From the NCBI GenBank assembly GCA_938005265.1, contig CALLOA010000071.1:1-42345 (forward strand): a stretch of DNA of 42,345 nt. Reading direction: 5' to 3'. A program made the translations under genes and the position numbers. Every line of letters starts with the position of its first letter. Positions within the stretch are counted from its first letter, which is position 1. Shown in pieces: positions 1 through 8,388 of this stretch. Origin of the DNA: an uncultured Granulosicoccaceae bacterium. GTDB lineage: Bacteria > Pseudomonadota > Gammaproteobacteria > Granulosicoccales > Granulosicoccaceae. The notes under the pieces were generated by a model that ran no database searches, had not been told where the DNA came from, and saw nothing but the letters and a program-made list of their open reading frames with translations.

Positions 1-2070
1 GGCGAACCCGTGCCGATTGCCAATTCCACCAACCGCTTCGATAAATTTGCCGAGACCAGCCCCATTGATGTTTCGTCAGCCATTGTTCCCACACCGGCAT
101 CGACTACTGTGACCGGTGGTACGTTTGATATCGGTGCCGGATTGAATTTTCCAGCTGGTGTATTACCGGCTGGCAGTGCGGCAGCACTGAATACCAGAGC
201 CAACCTGTTGGTTGGTGGCGGCGGCAATACCGTCGCAATCGCATTGGATAGCAGCTTGCAACCCGACACTTACCGGCTGGATGTCACTGCTAACGGTATC
301 AGCATTGCGGCCAGTGATGCCCAATCAGCTTTCTATGGTGGCCAGTCCCTGCTCTCACTCATCACACCCGGTGTTGGCACTGTGCCGCAACTGTCGGTCA
401 CGGACTCACCACGTTTCGACTATCGCGGTATGCATCTTGATGTTGCACGAAACTTTCACCCGGTGGGTAGCGTACGCAGGCTGATCGATCAGATGGCAGC
501 TTACAAAATGAATGTGCTGCATATGCACCTGACTGACGATGAAGGCTGGCGCCTGGAAATTCCCAGCCTGCCTGAACTGGCAACCGTGGGTGGCACGCGT
601 CAGTTCCAGGTTGATGCCAACGGTAACCCGACAGAAGCAGCCGGGCTCCTGCCGCAACTTGGCTCCGGGCCATTCAGCAATAATTCGGGCAGTGGTTTTT
701 TTACTCGCGGTGAATTTATCGAACTGCTGACCTATGCCGATGATCGTTATGTCACCGTCATTCCCGAAATCGATATGCCGGCACACGCACGTGCGGCTGT
801 TGTTGCGATGCGAGCACGTGCGGCCAATCTTGGACAACCTGACAGCACTGACATTCGTATCGACGACCCGGCTGATACATCAAACTACCAGACGGTGCAG
901 CACTACACCGACGGCATCATCAACCCCTGCGTGGACGGCACTTACAACTTTATCAGCACCGTTGTGGCTGACGTCAGAGCAATGTACGAGCAAGCAGGTG
1001 TGCCGTTGGGTGTATGGCACATGGGTGGAGATGAAGCGAACAACGTGCTTCTCGGTGGTGGCTTTCAGGATCTGTCTGAAGGCTCGACAATACCCTGGCA
1101 AGGTGACATTGATCAAAGCCAGTATCACTTTCCCTGGGAGCAGTCTCCTGCGTGTCAGGCGCTGATCGCGAACGACGGCTCGCTCAATAATCTGGGTGAT
1201 CTGAGCAACTACTTTGTAAAGCGCGTATCGCAAATCGTCGATGATGCGGGCATTCCTTCCATGTATGCCTATCAGGACATCTTGAGAAATCTGGATGCCA
1301 GCGAACTAGCCACCTCAAGTTCAGGTGTGGGTTTCTGGGAAATTGTCTGGGACCAGGGTGCTAACAACGCCTACGACTGGCCGCAACGCGGTTTTGAAAC
1401 GGTCGTGGCAGTGCCTGATTATCTGTACTTTGATTTCCCGCAGGAGATCGACCCCAAAGAGCGTGGCTACTACTGGGCCACCCGTTTTACCGACACGCAA
1501 AAGGTCTTTACCTTTGCACCTGAGAACCTCCCGCAAAATGCTGAAACCTCACTGACGCGTGACGGCAATCCATTTCAGGCCACCGGCACCATAGCATCAA
1601 CAGGCTTTCGCGGTATGCAAGGTCAACTGTGGGGTGAGACAGTGAGAACATCCGAGCACTTTGACTTTATGATTTTCCCGCGTCTTCTGGCCTTGGCAGA
1701 ACGCGCATGGCACCGGGCGTCCTGGGAGCTGGACTATAACCAGGGCACCACCTATTCAGCTAATACCAACCTTGTAGACAGGTCGGCGCTGGCGGCTGAC
1801 TGGAATCGTTTTGCCAATGTGCTTGGCCAAAAAGAACTAAGCAAGCTCGATGCTGCCGGTGTGTTGTATCGTGTGCCAACCGCTGGCGCCAAGCTGGTTG
1901 ACGGCGCATTGGAAATCAACACACAGTACCCGGGCCTGACGGTCCAACACAGTGCTGATGGCAACAGCTGGGTTGACTACAACCCCGCGAACAGACCGTC
2001 AAGTGCTGCAGCCGTGAGAGCTGTTTCAGCCAATGGTGCACGCACCGGGCGGGCAACACCGGTTAACTAG
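1..2070 (+). CDS. Beta-N-acetylhexosaminidase, GH20 (5' end outside window)
   Basis: Hydrolyses terminal beta-linked GlcNAc or GalNAc from chitooligosaccharides or glycans. The reading frame is open from base 1, so the N-terminus, and any signal peptide, lies upstream. Visible domains are a GH20b-like domain in the first ~130 residues, then the GH20 TIM barrel beginning at the RGMHLDVAR segment. The catalytic Asp-Glu pair is in HMGGDEAN (Asp codon 1030-1032, Glu 1033-1035). After the barrel comes a C-terminal chitobiase-type domain (YRVPTAGA, PGLTVQHSADG). It converges on the MFS gene, whose stop is 32 bp away. The family assignment is firm; the natural substrate is inferred. The sugar ABC importer and amino-sugar kinase ~19-24 kb downstream could use its product. 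Confidence 0.93.
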   Translation, partial: GEPVPIANSTNRFDKFAETSPIDVSSAIVPTPASTTVTGGTFDIGAGLNFPAGVLPAGSAAALNTRANLLVGGGGNTVAIALDSSLQPDTYRLDVTANGISIAASDAQSAFYGGQSLLSLITPGVGTVPQLSVTDSPRFDYRGMHLDVARNFHPVGSVRRLIDQMAAYKMNVLHMHLTDDEGWRLEIPSLPELATVGGTRQFQVDANGNPTEAAGLLPQLGSGPFSNNSGSGFFTRGEFIELLTYADDRYVTVIPEIDMPAHARAAVVAMRARAANLGQPDSTDIRIDDPADTSNYQTVQHYTDGIINPCVDGTYNFISTVVADVRAMYEQAGVPLGVWHMGGDEANNVLLGGGFQDLSEGSTIPWQGDIDQSQYHFPWEQSPACQALIANDGSLNNLGDLSNYFVKRVSQIVDDAGIPSMYAYQDILRNLDASELATSSSGVGFWEIVWDQGANNAYDWPQRGFETVVAVPDYLYFDFPQEIDPKERGYYWATRFTDTQKVFTFAPENLPQNAETSLTRDGNPFQATGTIASTGFRGMQGQLWGETVRTSEHFDFMIFPRLLALAERAWHRASWELDYNQGTTYSANTNLVDRSALAADWNRFANVLGQKELSKLDAAGVLYRVPTAGAKLVDGALEINTQYPGLTVQHSADGNSWVDYNPANRPSSAAAVRAVSANGARTGRATPVN

Positions 2071-2102
2071 GCTTGCAGCCCTGCAATCAATACAGGGTGT
2101 AA

Positions 2103-3347
2103 TCAGGCAGTGCTGCCTTGCAAACGCGATAGCGGTTTTTCATCTATCAGCACATGCAGCAGCGCTGCCAGCAAACCCAACACGACACCGGCTATCCACA
2201 TCTTGTCGTAAGAGCCACTCTGGTCATACAGCCGCCCACCCCACCAAACACCGATAAAACTGCCTAGCTGGTGGCTCAGGAAGACAATACCGAATAGTGT
2301 CGCCATATAACGCACACCAAACACCTGCGCCACAATACCGGTGGTTAACGGCACTGTGGACAGCCATAAAATTCCCATGGTGCCTGCAAAGATATAAATA
2401 ACCAATTCGGTTTTCGGGGCTATCAGCAACAACGTGATCACTATCGCGCGAAGAAAATAGATGGTGGCAAGACCGATTTTCTTGCTGTTGCGTTGGCCGA
2501 AATAGCCTGCCCCAAACGAGCCGATAATATTGAACAAGCCGATCAGGGCAAGACTGTAGGCGCCCACTTTCGGGTCCAGCCCTAGATCTTTGATGTAAGC
2601 CGGGAAATGCACTGTGATAAACGCCACGTGAAAACCGCAGACAAAAAATCCAACCGTGAGCAACACATAGCCGCGATGACGTAGTGCCTCAGCCAGCGCC
2701 TGCCTCATGCTTTGGCTGCTTGCGGCTTCTGTTGATTTTGCCGGATCCGATGGCAGCATCATGGCAAGAGGAATCATTACCAGCGTGGTGACCGCGAAAA
2801 TAATCAATGCCTGGGACCAGCCAAAACTATTGATGAACCCGTGTGTTAACGGGGAAAAAATTACCTGCCCCAATGAACCCGCTGCGGTGCCCAGCCCCAG
2901 AATAAGTGAGCGTTTTTCAGGCCCGACAACACGCACCATGGCCGCCATGGCAATAGTGAATGCAGAAAACGCAACACCTAGCCCGGCCAATACTCCACCA
3001 GTCATACTCAACGCCAGCGCACTATCCGACACAGACATACCCCAGACACCTAGCGCATAGATCACAGCACCAACACCAATAACACGCGTAGGCCCGTATT
3101 TGTCGGCAAGCGCACCGGCAAATGGCAAGCCAATACCCCAAAAAAGATTTTGCAGGGCCATTGCAAAGCCAAACGTTTCACGCGACCAGCCTTGCGCCGT
3201 TGTCATAGGTTCGAGATAAATGCCGAAAGACGAACGAATGCCAAACCCCACCATAGAAATCAGGCAACCGGCAAGAATCACCAGCCAGGGTTTACGCCAC
3301 AAAGAGTGCGCTTCGGAAGCAGAAGTTGATGAGCTGTTTTGAGTCAT
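2103..3347 (-). CDS. MFS transporter
   Basis: A 414-residue major facilitator with about 12 hydrophobic segments. The MFS motif A-like loop GALADKYGPTR follows the second helix. The N-terminal segment (GFGIRSSFGIYLEPM) and overall pattern resemble the monocarboxylate or oxalate/formate-type MFS group, but the substrate cannot be read from sequence. The gene lies 47 bp downstream of the S-adenosylmethionine decarboxylase-like gene on the same strand, so the two are probably co-transcribed. That raises the possibility that it moves a metabolite of that pathway. No strong ribosome binding site precedes the ATG at 3345-3347. The gene looks intact. Confidence 0.9.
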   Translation of the reverse strand: MTQNSSSTSASEAHSLWRKPWLVILAGCLISMVGFGIRSSFGIYLEPMTTAQGWSRETFGFAMALQNLFWGIGLPFAGALADKYGPTRVIGVGAVIYALGVWGMSVSDSALALSMTGGVLAGLGVAFSAFTIAMAAMVRVVGPEKRSLILGLGTAAGSLGQVIFSPLTHGFINSFGWSQALIIFAVTTLVMIPLAMMLPSDPAKSTEAASSQSMRQALAEALRHRGYVLLTVGFFVCGFHVAFITVHFPAYIKDLGLDPKVGAYSLALIGLFNIIGSFGAGYFGQRNSKKIGLATIYFLRAIVITLLLIAPKTELVIYIFAGTMGILWLSTVPLTTGIVAQVFGVRYMATLFGIVFLSHQLGSFIGVWWGGRLYDQSGSYDKMWIAGVVLGLLAALLHVLIDEKPLSRLQGSTA

Positions 3348-3394
3348 TGCCGATTGATCAGAAAGTGTTGGTTACTATGGATGGCTATTGCCTG

Positions 3395-3796
3395 TCATGA
3401 CGGACCAGTCATCAGCGTTGTTTGTAAATCGCTATCGACCGTGCCGGCTGAGAGCAAGTTGAGTAAAGGCTGTGTCAATCGATCAATGCTGACAGCGTCA
3501 CTGCAAATAGCGATATCGATACTGACAAAACCGAATTCAGGCCAGGTAGAGACGACAAAATGAGATTCTGATAGTACCAGCACCAGCGTAACACCATGGG
3601 GCAGGAACGTCTCCACCGTACGGCTTCTTGCCGTGGCACCGCTTTGTTCCACTCCTGCCAGCATAGCCGCCAACAACGGTTGAGGATTTTCAAGATTCCC
3701 CTGACAGGCATAACCGTTCCAGCGCCAGCGGCGTAGTCGTTCACCTGATTTGAAATTTCCAGTATTCGGGATTTGCACTTTGGACCCAAACAGCAA
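3395..3796 (-). CDS. S-adenosylmethionine decarboxylase-like protein (SpeD family)
   Basis: SpeD enzymes self-cleave at a Glu-Ser bond to form a pyruvoyl cofactor and make decarboxylated SAM, the aminopropyl donor. This 133-residue ORF has the core motif LSESHFVVSTWPE (77-88) followed by a Cys at residue 98, matching the prokaryotic class. Aligned by eye to Thermotoga maritima SpeD as I remember it, Ser78 is the pyruvoyl precursor and Cys98 the catalytic Cys. The two processing residues differ: Ser55 is Thr70 here and His68 is Ser83. The start is uncertain: TTG at 3794-3796 or GTG at 3776-3778, with no in-frame ATG upstream. It is divergent from the DUF4178/DUF350/aminopropyltransferase genes, which supports a shared pathway. 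It may be a true decarboxylase with altered maturation or an inactive homologue. Confidence 0.75.
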   Translation of the reverse strand: MLFGSKVQIPNTGNFKSGERLRRWRWNGYACQGNLENPQPLLAAMLAGVEQSGATARSRTVETFLPHGVTLVLVLSESHFVVSTWPEFGFVSIDIAICSDAVSIDRLTQPLLNLLSAGTVDSDLQTTLMTGPS

Positions 3797-3988
3797 AATA
3801 GTGACATATAATTACATAGATAGCTGATGATACACACGCATGGTATTCTTCTGTTGATAAACTTCTTTCGCGTTTCAACAAAGATTACTGCTTTTTTCAG
3901 CATGCGCGGCCTTCTACTTGTGAATTTTTGCAGGCTAGCATTTTTATATCCGAAGCCGGTGTGAGCAACGGATATCCACTGACACCCG
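3797..3988. promoter_or_regulatory. Divergent intergenic region of the polyamine-type cluster
   Basis: About 190 bp separate the SpeD-like gene from the first DUF4178 gene. By position it should hold promoters in both directions. It is AT-rich (T runs near 3891-3897 and 3952-3956), but I could not pick a convincing -35/-10 pair on either strand. A 201-codon minus-strand frame across it is not believed to be a gene. Confidence 0.4.
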
Positions 3989-4597
3989 ATGAGCACTAAC
4001 CTGAATTGCCCCGCCTGTGGTGGCCCAATCGAAAACATCAGCCCGATCGTGCGCAGTATCAGCTGTGCCCACTGCGCCAATTTGCTCTATTTCGACAATA
4101 GCAGCTGGCTCGATGGTGGAAAATTTCCCACAGAAATTGCCGCACCCGCTTTGCTTGGCGTGGAAAGACACGGCCAAATAGCCGGCGACTTGTTTACCGT
4201 GGCTGGTCGCGTTCGCCTCGAATACGGTGGAGGCCACTGGGACGAGTGGTGGTTGGAATTTGAAAATGGTGAGGACCGTTGGCTGGAAGAAGATGATGGC
4301 AATTATTTTTTTCACCAATCCCTACCCCTAAATGCAACGCCACAGGACTTGCAGGGTTTAGGCGCCGGGCAAATGTTTGCAGCCGGTGATATGAACTGGT
4401 TCATTACCGAAAGTGGTGAAGCGCTTGTCAGCGGTGTGCAAGGGCGATTGCCAGTGACACTGCAGCCGGGTTTCAAACTGCACTACTTCGATGCGGTAGC
4501 AGATGGTCGCGAGATCAATATAGAGGTTTGGGGAAGCGAGGTTGAGGCGAGCCTGTCGCAAGCAGTTGATGCGTCAGCCATTAGCTGGCAGCGCTAG
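3989..4597 (+). CDS. Zinc-ribbon DUF4178 protein, short paralogue
   Basis: A 202-residue protein of unknown function. Residues 7-29 form a treble-Cys-pair zinc ribbon (Cys7, Cys10, Cys26, Cys29). Residues ~60-115 carry a DUF4178-like segment with GRVRLEYGGGHWDEWWLEF and a following RWLEE. No signal peptide or membrane segment is visible, so it is probably cytosolic. It is first in a run of five same-strand genes ending with the aminopropyltransferase, and 27 bp before its longer paralogue. No clear Shine-Dalgarno precedes the ATG. The DUF4178 assignment rests on recognition of the motif pattern; the biochemical role is unknown. Confidence 0.8.
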   Translation: MSTNLNCPACGGPIENISPIVRSISCAHCANLLYFDNSSWLDGGKFPTEIAAPALLGVERHGQIAGDLFTVAGRVRLEYGGGHWDEWWLEFENGEDRWLEEDDGNYFFHQSLPLNATPQDLQGLGAGQMFAAGDMNWFITESGEALVSGVQGRLPVTLQPGFKLHYFDAVADGREINIEVWGSEVEASLSQAVDASAISWQR

Positions 4598-4614
4598 GAA
4601 CACAGAGAACTCTG

Positions 4615-4620
4615 AGGAAG
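4615..4620 (+). promoter_or_regulatory. Shine-Dalgarno supporting a TTG start
   Basis: AGGAAG lies 4 nt before TTG at 4625-4627. No ATG or GTG fits the beginning of the next gene as well, so this site decides the start. Confidence 0.65.
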
Positions 4621-4624
4621 TATT

Positions 4625-6202
4625 TTGTTACTGGTCGATTCTCTCAGCGAACTGCATCCGGACAAACTACCGGCTGCCATTCAGCTGCATATAAAGGATG
4701 GACGTGGCCCGGAAGTACGGCAGGCTATTCCCTATCTGTCGCAGCGCCACCCCGAAATGCGAGACCTGTTTGCATCAGTTCTGACATCACTTGAAAAAAC
4801 AGAACAACCGCTTGATTTGATTAGCGGTGCAAACGGGGTTGCAATCACTTGCGCTAACTGTGGTGGTAGTGTCAGCAAACAATCCCCCAATACAAAAACC
4901 GTGATCTGTCATTATTGCGGTAACAATGCGGAACTGCCAAACGCAGACGGGCTCTCCCGCTGGCATGGCAGAATTGATACGCAGGCAAAATTTTCTATCG
5001 GTAGCTACTTCAATTTTCGCGGGCAGAAGTGGCAGGCTATCGGCATACAAAAATACTCAGGCACTATTCGTGAGTGGGATAGTGAAGACAAAAACTGGGA
5101 AAAAAGCAGCAGTCGCATGACACTCTGGTGGATGTTAAACGAAAAACGCGAGCTGGCCTGGTTGAGCGACTATGGCAACCAACGTTACTGGTCAACTAAA
5201 TACCTGCCAAAAAAACCCGGTATACCAAAAGAAAATAATAGACAAATAGAATATGGAAGCTGGCTTCTGACTTTTGCCGCAGGAGAATTTTCTTATCAGC
5301 CAGAGCCGGGAGAAAAACGCAAAACCTGGGAGTTTCTTAAATCACCAGACGGTGAAGATAAACGAGACAGCCAAGGTGGTCGTTACAGCTACAGCACAGA
5401 AGCGAGCCTGGATAATAATGATGGCAATGTGTCTGAAGTAGAATTTTTTCGTAGTATTCCTCTTAACAATAAAACTATTCTGGAGGCCTTGGGCTCCAGG
5501 GAACTGCTGTCGAGTGTCAAGCGCTGGCGGCTGAGCGGCTGGCTTTTGTTAGCAGCAGGCCTGTTGAGTTTCATGAGTGGATACATTATCAAAGCTACAG
5601 CTAACTCGGAACAACTACTGACTGCCACCTCCCAATTTGCCACAGCAGATGCACCAGCGGTTGATCTTGGTGAGCTTCGCATCGAAGATACGCCTGCTGT
5701 TCTGCGCTTTAACAATAGGCTGCAAGGAGGCCTGCCAACAAACCGCTGGATGGAGTTCGAGCTGGAGCTGGAAGACAGTGAGAGTAACTTCGCAGGTGGT
5801 TACTTTGCGGAATTCTGGCATGAAACCGGGTACGATGAAGGACACTGGCGGGAGGCCGTCTATAGCGTCAATCGTGATCTTCGTATCGAAGAACCGGGTA
5901 GTTACAAGCTACTCGGACTGATGGGTCAAACCAACACAGATTTCCCGTTTTCCGTTCAGCTTAGTGTTACAACCAATCCTGTTTCGCAGCAACCCTTCTT
6001 TTTTGCATTGTTTGCCGGTGTCGTTGCAACCATACTATGTATGATACGTTCACGGGCAGTAGCTGTTAGTGGAGCCTCATTAGGCGGCAAGCTTGCGGAA
6101 ACAGCCAGCAACAAAAAACGAAAGAAATCCGGTTCAAAAAGCAAAGCTCGAAAGAAACCAGGCAAAAATAGAACAGACAAAAAAGGCAAAGATAATCGAT
6201 AA
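4625..6202 (+). CDS. Membrane-anchored zinc-ribbon DUF4178 protein
   Basis: A 525-residue protein of unknown function. It has a ~70-residue mostly helical N-terminal region, then a zinc ribbon (Cys76, Cys79, Cys95, Cys98). A DUF4178-like segment (KFSIGSYFNFRGQKW, later IREWDSED) extends to about residue 250. Hydrophobic helices are at ~305-322 and ~456-474, and they bracket a beta-rich region of ~130 residues. The tail after ~490 is strongly basic (Lys/Arg/Ser). If both ends are cytosolic, the middle domain faces the periplasm. It resembles the upstream gene in zinc ribbon plus DUF4178, so the pair probably arose by duplication with gain of a membrane module. The start is TTG, chosen on the Shine-Dalgarno. 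Confidence 0.8.
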   Translation: MLLVDSLSELHPDKLPAAIQLHIKDGRGPEVRQAIPYLSQRHPEMRDLFASVLTSLEKTEQPLDLISGANGVAITCANCGGSVSKQSPNTKTVICHYCGNNAELPNADGLSRWHGRIDTQAKFSIGSYFNFRGQKWQAIGIQKYSGTIREWDSEDKNWEKSSSRMTLWWMLNEKRELAWLSDYGNQRYWSTKYLPKKPGIPKENNRQIEYGSWLLTFAAGEFSYQPEPGEKRKTWEFLKSPDGEDKRDSQGGRYSYSTEASLDNNDGNVSEVEFFRSIPLNNKTILEALGSRELLSSVKRWRLSGWLLLAAGLLSFMSGYIIKATANSEQLLTATSQFATADAPAVDLGELRIEDTPAVLRFNNRLQGGLPTNRWMEFELELEDSESNFAGGYFAEFWHETGYDEGHWREAVYSVNRDLRIEEPGSYKLLGLMGQTNTDFPFSVQLSVTTNPVSQQPFFFALFAGVVATILCMIRSRAVAVSGASLGGKLAETASNKKRKKSGSKSKARKKPGKNRTDKKGKDNR

Positions 6203-6244
6203 AGTGGGTACGGGAACTCTTATAAATCTGTTCAGGGAATACGC

Positions 6245-6421
6245 GTGAGATCTTTACACTGGGTTTTGGTAGGTGCGCTAATGATTGCCTTGCTCGGCTT
6301 ACCGGTCTGGTACACATTGACCGGCCAGGGTGCACACAGCGTCCCCGGGGAGCAGGCAAAGGCATTACGCTCAAGCCAGGGGCGATCAGTCAGGGGCGGT
6401 GGTGCGCGCCTGGGCAAGTAG
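6245..6421 (+). CDS. 58-residue single-span membrane microprotein with basic Gly-rich tail
   Basis: A small unannotated-type ORF: GTG at 6245-6247, stop TAG at 6419-6421. AGGGA at ~6233-6237 is a plausible ribosome binding site 7 nt upstream. Residues ~5-26 form one hydrophobic helix (HWVLVGALMIALLGLPVWY). The remaining ~30 residues are polar and end in SVRGGGARLGK. It lies 42 bp after the second DUF4178 gene and 67 bp before the DUF350 gene, all on the same strand, so it fits the operon. I recognise no family. It could be a small subunit of the membrane assembly or a substrate of the linked enzymes; neither is shown. Coding status is supported by context, start signal and composition only. 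Confidence 0.6.
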   Translation: MRSLHWVLVGALMIALLGLPVWYTLTGQGAHSVPGEQAKALRSSQGRSVRGGGARLGK

Positions 6422-6488
6422 CAATAAGGGTTAAGTTACACAGAACATTCAGTCACGGCCTTACACAGTTACGTTACGGCCACACAAC

Positions 6489-6728
6489 ATGCATCAGACA
6501 GCGGGTAGTTTATCAATGGGCGAGATGGGAATTGAGATTATCGAAACTATTGTATATTCGATAATCGGTATAATTATGGCGGTTATCGGTTTCAAGGTCG
6601 TTGACTGGTTAACACCCGGAGATCTTGCAGAAGATGTCGCGCACAAGGAGAACCGGGCACTCGCCATTCTTGCGGGCGCTATGATTCTTGGTGTGTGCAT
6701 CATTATTGCGAGCGTACTTGTCGACTAA
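6489..6728 (+). CDS. DUF350 small membrane protein
   Basis: A 79-residue protein with two hydrophobic helices (~17-40 and ~58-78) joined by a short polar loop containing DWLTPGDLAEDVAHKENRA. The TPGDL...N pattern is the hallmark I associate with DUF350. Family members usually carry one or more copies of this two-helix unit; this is the single-unit form. The function is unknown. Its stop is 6 bp before the GTG of the membrane aminopropyltransferase, so the two are almost certainly co-translated. Starts at 6489, 6516 and 6525 are all in frame and none has a strong Shine-Dalgarno. Confidence 0.85.
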   Translation: MHQTAGSLSMGEMGIEIIETIVYSIIGIIMAVIGFKVVDWLTPGDLAEDVAHKENRALAILAGAMILGVCIIIASVLVD

Positions 6729-6734
6729 CACGCT

Positions 6735-8321
6735 GTGTCAACTGACAAGCTGCGCAAACCTTTAGCGCAGCCCCCAGCTAATACCCAACTTCAGCTGAAT
6801 CCAGCACAACTACGTCTGTTACTGGCGTCCGTTTTCATCATAGCTGCCTGTAGCCTGCTGTATGAGTTACTGATCAGCAGTCTGTCCACTTATCTGCTGG
6901 GTTCCAGCGTTGTCCACTATTCAGTCACCATCGGGCTCTTTCTGTTCTTTATGGGCGTGGGCGCATGGTTCGCCCGCTTTATAAATCACTCGCTGATTGC
7001 CGTGTTTGTTCTGGTGGAACTCAGTATCGGTTTCATCGGGGGAATTTCCGCGCTGGTTTTGTTTTCAGCCTATGTATGGAGTGAAGCCTACTACCCGGTC
7101 ATGCTGTTGGTGATCGCTGCCATCAGTACGCTCGTAGGTCTTGAAATCCCGATTCTGACAAGAATAATCGAAACAACAGAAGGTTTGCAAAAAGGCATTA
7201 GTGAAGTCCTTACATTCGATTATCTTGGTGCGCTAATCGCGTCCCTGCTGTTTCCTTTTGTACTGCTACCCTGGTTCGGTCATCTGGTGGCAGCTGCTGG
7301 AACCGGGCTGTTAAACCTTGCCGTAGCATTGGTTATCGGCTGGCATTTTCGTCAACAGCTGGGGCAATGGAAGCCCGTACTGGCCTTAGTGTCATTGTGT
7401 AGTATCGGGGTTCTGGCAATGGTTCTGTTTTTTACCAATCCCTTGCAACGGCTACTTGAACAAGGCCTCTATCAGGATACCGTTATCCACAGTGAGCAAT
7501 CGACCTATCAGAAAATTGTCATAACGCAATGGGGTGACGATACACGTTTATACCTAAATGGCAGCCTGCAGTTTTCCAGTATCGATGAACACCGTTATCA
7601 CGAAGTTATAGCCCATACGCCAGCAGCTTTTGCACGCCAGCGTCAATCAGCCTTGGTCATTGGCGGTGGTGATGGCCTGGCCGTACGTGAGTTGTTGCAA
7701 TACGACTCCTTGCAGAAAATCACTCTGGTTGATATAGACCCGGCCATTACGTCACTGGTTAAACGCTTACCGGTTCTAAAAAAACAATCTGCAGATTCAC
7801 TGCAGGACCCACGCGTCAATGTGATTCATGCCGATGCCTGGAACTGGCTTGAAAGCGCTGGTGATTTATTCGACATGATCATCATTGATTTACCAGACCC
7901 GTCTTCTGAAGATACAGCAAGACTCTACACCGTAGCCTTCTACCACCGCATCGCAAGGCGCTTGGCCAGTGGAGGAGTCATGATGACACAAGCCACCTCG
8001 CCTTGGTTTGCACCACAAGCCTACTGGTCTATTGGCGCTACCATTGCGGAAGTTTTCAATAACGTTGAACCGGCTCATGCCTACATCCCTTCTTTCGGGC
8101 CTTGGGGGTTCTTTATGGCAGCACAGCATAGTCTGCAGGGGTTGCAGCATGACGTGTATGAAGGCAAATTTATTAATAGTGGCAGTCTTGCAAACGCATT
8201 CGAATTGCCTGCAGACTTTGCAAGGATAGATGCAGAGATAAACACCATTGGCTCCCTGCCCTTACTGCAATATTATCAACAAGGTTGGGATTCTATGAAC
8301 AGTGGCAAAGCTAATCCTTGA
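6735..8321 (+). CDS. Membrane-embedded spermidine synthase-like aminopropyltransferase
   Basis: A 528-residue fusion. Residues ~25-235 hold about seven membrane helices. Residues ~245-500 form a spermidine-synthase-like domain, which transfers aminopropyl from decarboxylated SAM to an amine. Visible motifs are YQKIV (258-262), LYLNGSLQFSSIDEHRYHE, the SAM-site GGGDG (310-314), LVDIDP, and DLPDP (385-389) in the position of the family's catalytic acidic loop. GTG start at 6735-6737, 6 bp after DUF350. Soluble SpeE lacks the membrane half, so the acceptor may be membrane-bound or membrane-delivered. The nearby SpeD-like gene could supply the donor. The domain call is firm; spermidine as product is not established. 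Confidence 0.88.
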   Translation: MSTDKLRKPLAQPPANTQLQLNPAQLRLLLASVFIIAACSLLYELLISSLSTYLLGSSVVHYSVTIGLFLFFMGVGAWFARFINHSLIAVFVLVELSIGFIGGISALVLFSAYVWSEAYYPVMLLVIAAISTLVGLEIPILTRIIETTEGLQKGISEVLTFDYLGALIASLLFPFVLLPWFGHLVAAAGTGLLNLAVALVIGWHFRQQLGQWKPVLALVSLCSIGVLAMVLFFTNPLQRLLEQGLYQDTVIHSEQSTYQKIVITQWGDDTRLYLNGSLQFSSIDEHRYHEVIAHTPAAFARQRQSALVIGGGDGLAVRELLQYDSLQKITLVDIDPAITSLVKRLPVLKKQSADSLQDPRVNVIHADAWNWLESAGDLFDMIIIDLPDPSSEDTARLYTVAFYHRIARRLASGGVMMTQATSPWFAPQAYWSIGATIAEVFNNVEPAHAYIPSFGPWGFFMAAQHSLQGLQHDVYEGKFINSGSLANAFELPADFARIDAEINTIGSLPLLQYYQQGWDSMNSGKANP

Positions 8322-8388
8322 TGGCCCGGGCAGCTCTCCCCAAACTCGTAGCCAGAACGTAAAAAAAACAAAGAGACCAGCCAATCTA

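Noticed and set aside
2079..2097. Terminator hairpin between the convergent hexosaminidase and MFS genes
   Set aside because: Only a 5-bp stem (CCCTG/CAGGG) and no T-run, so too weak to call.
3475..4080. 201-codon minus-strand frame across the SpeD/DUF4178 intergenic region
   Set aside because: It overlaps the SpeD-like gene in another frame and the start of the DUF4178 gene, has no recognisable domain, and the SpeD frame has clear family motifs.
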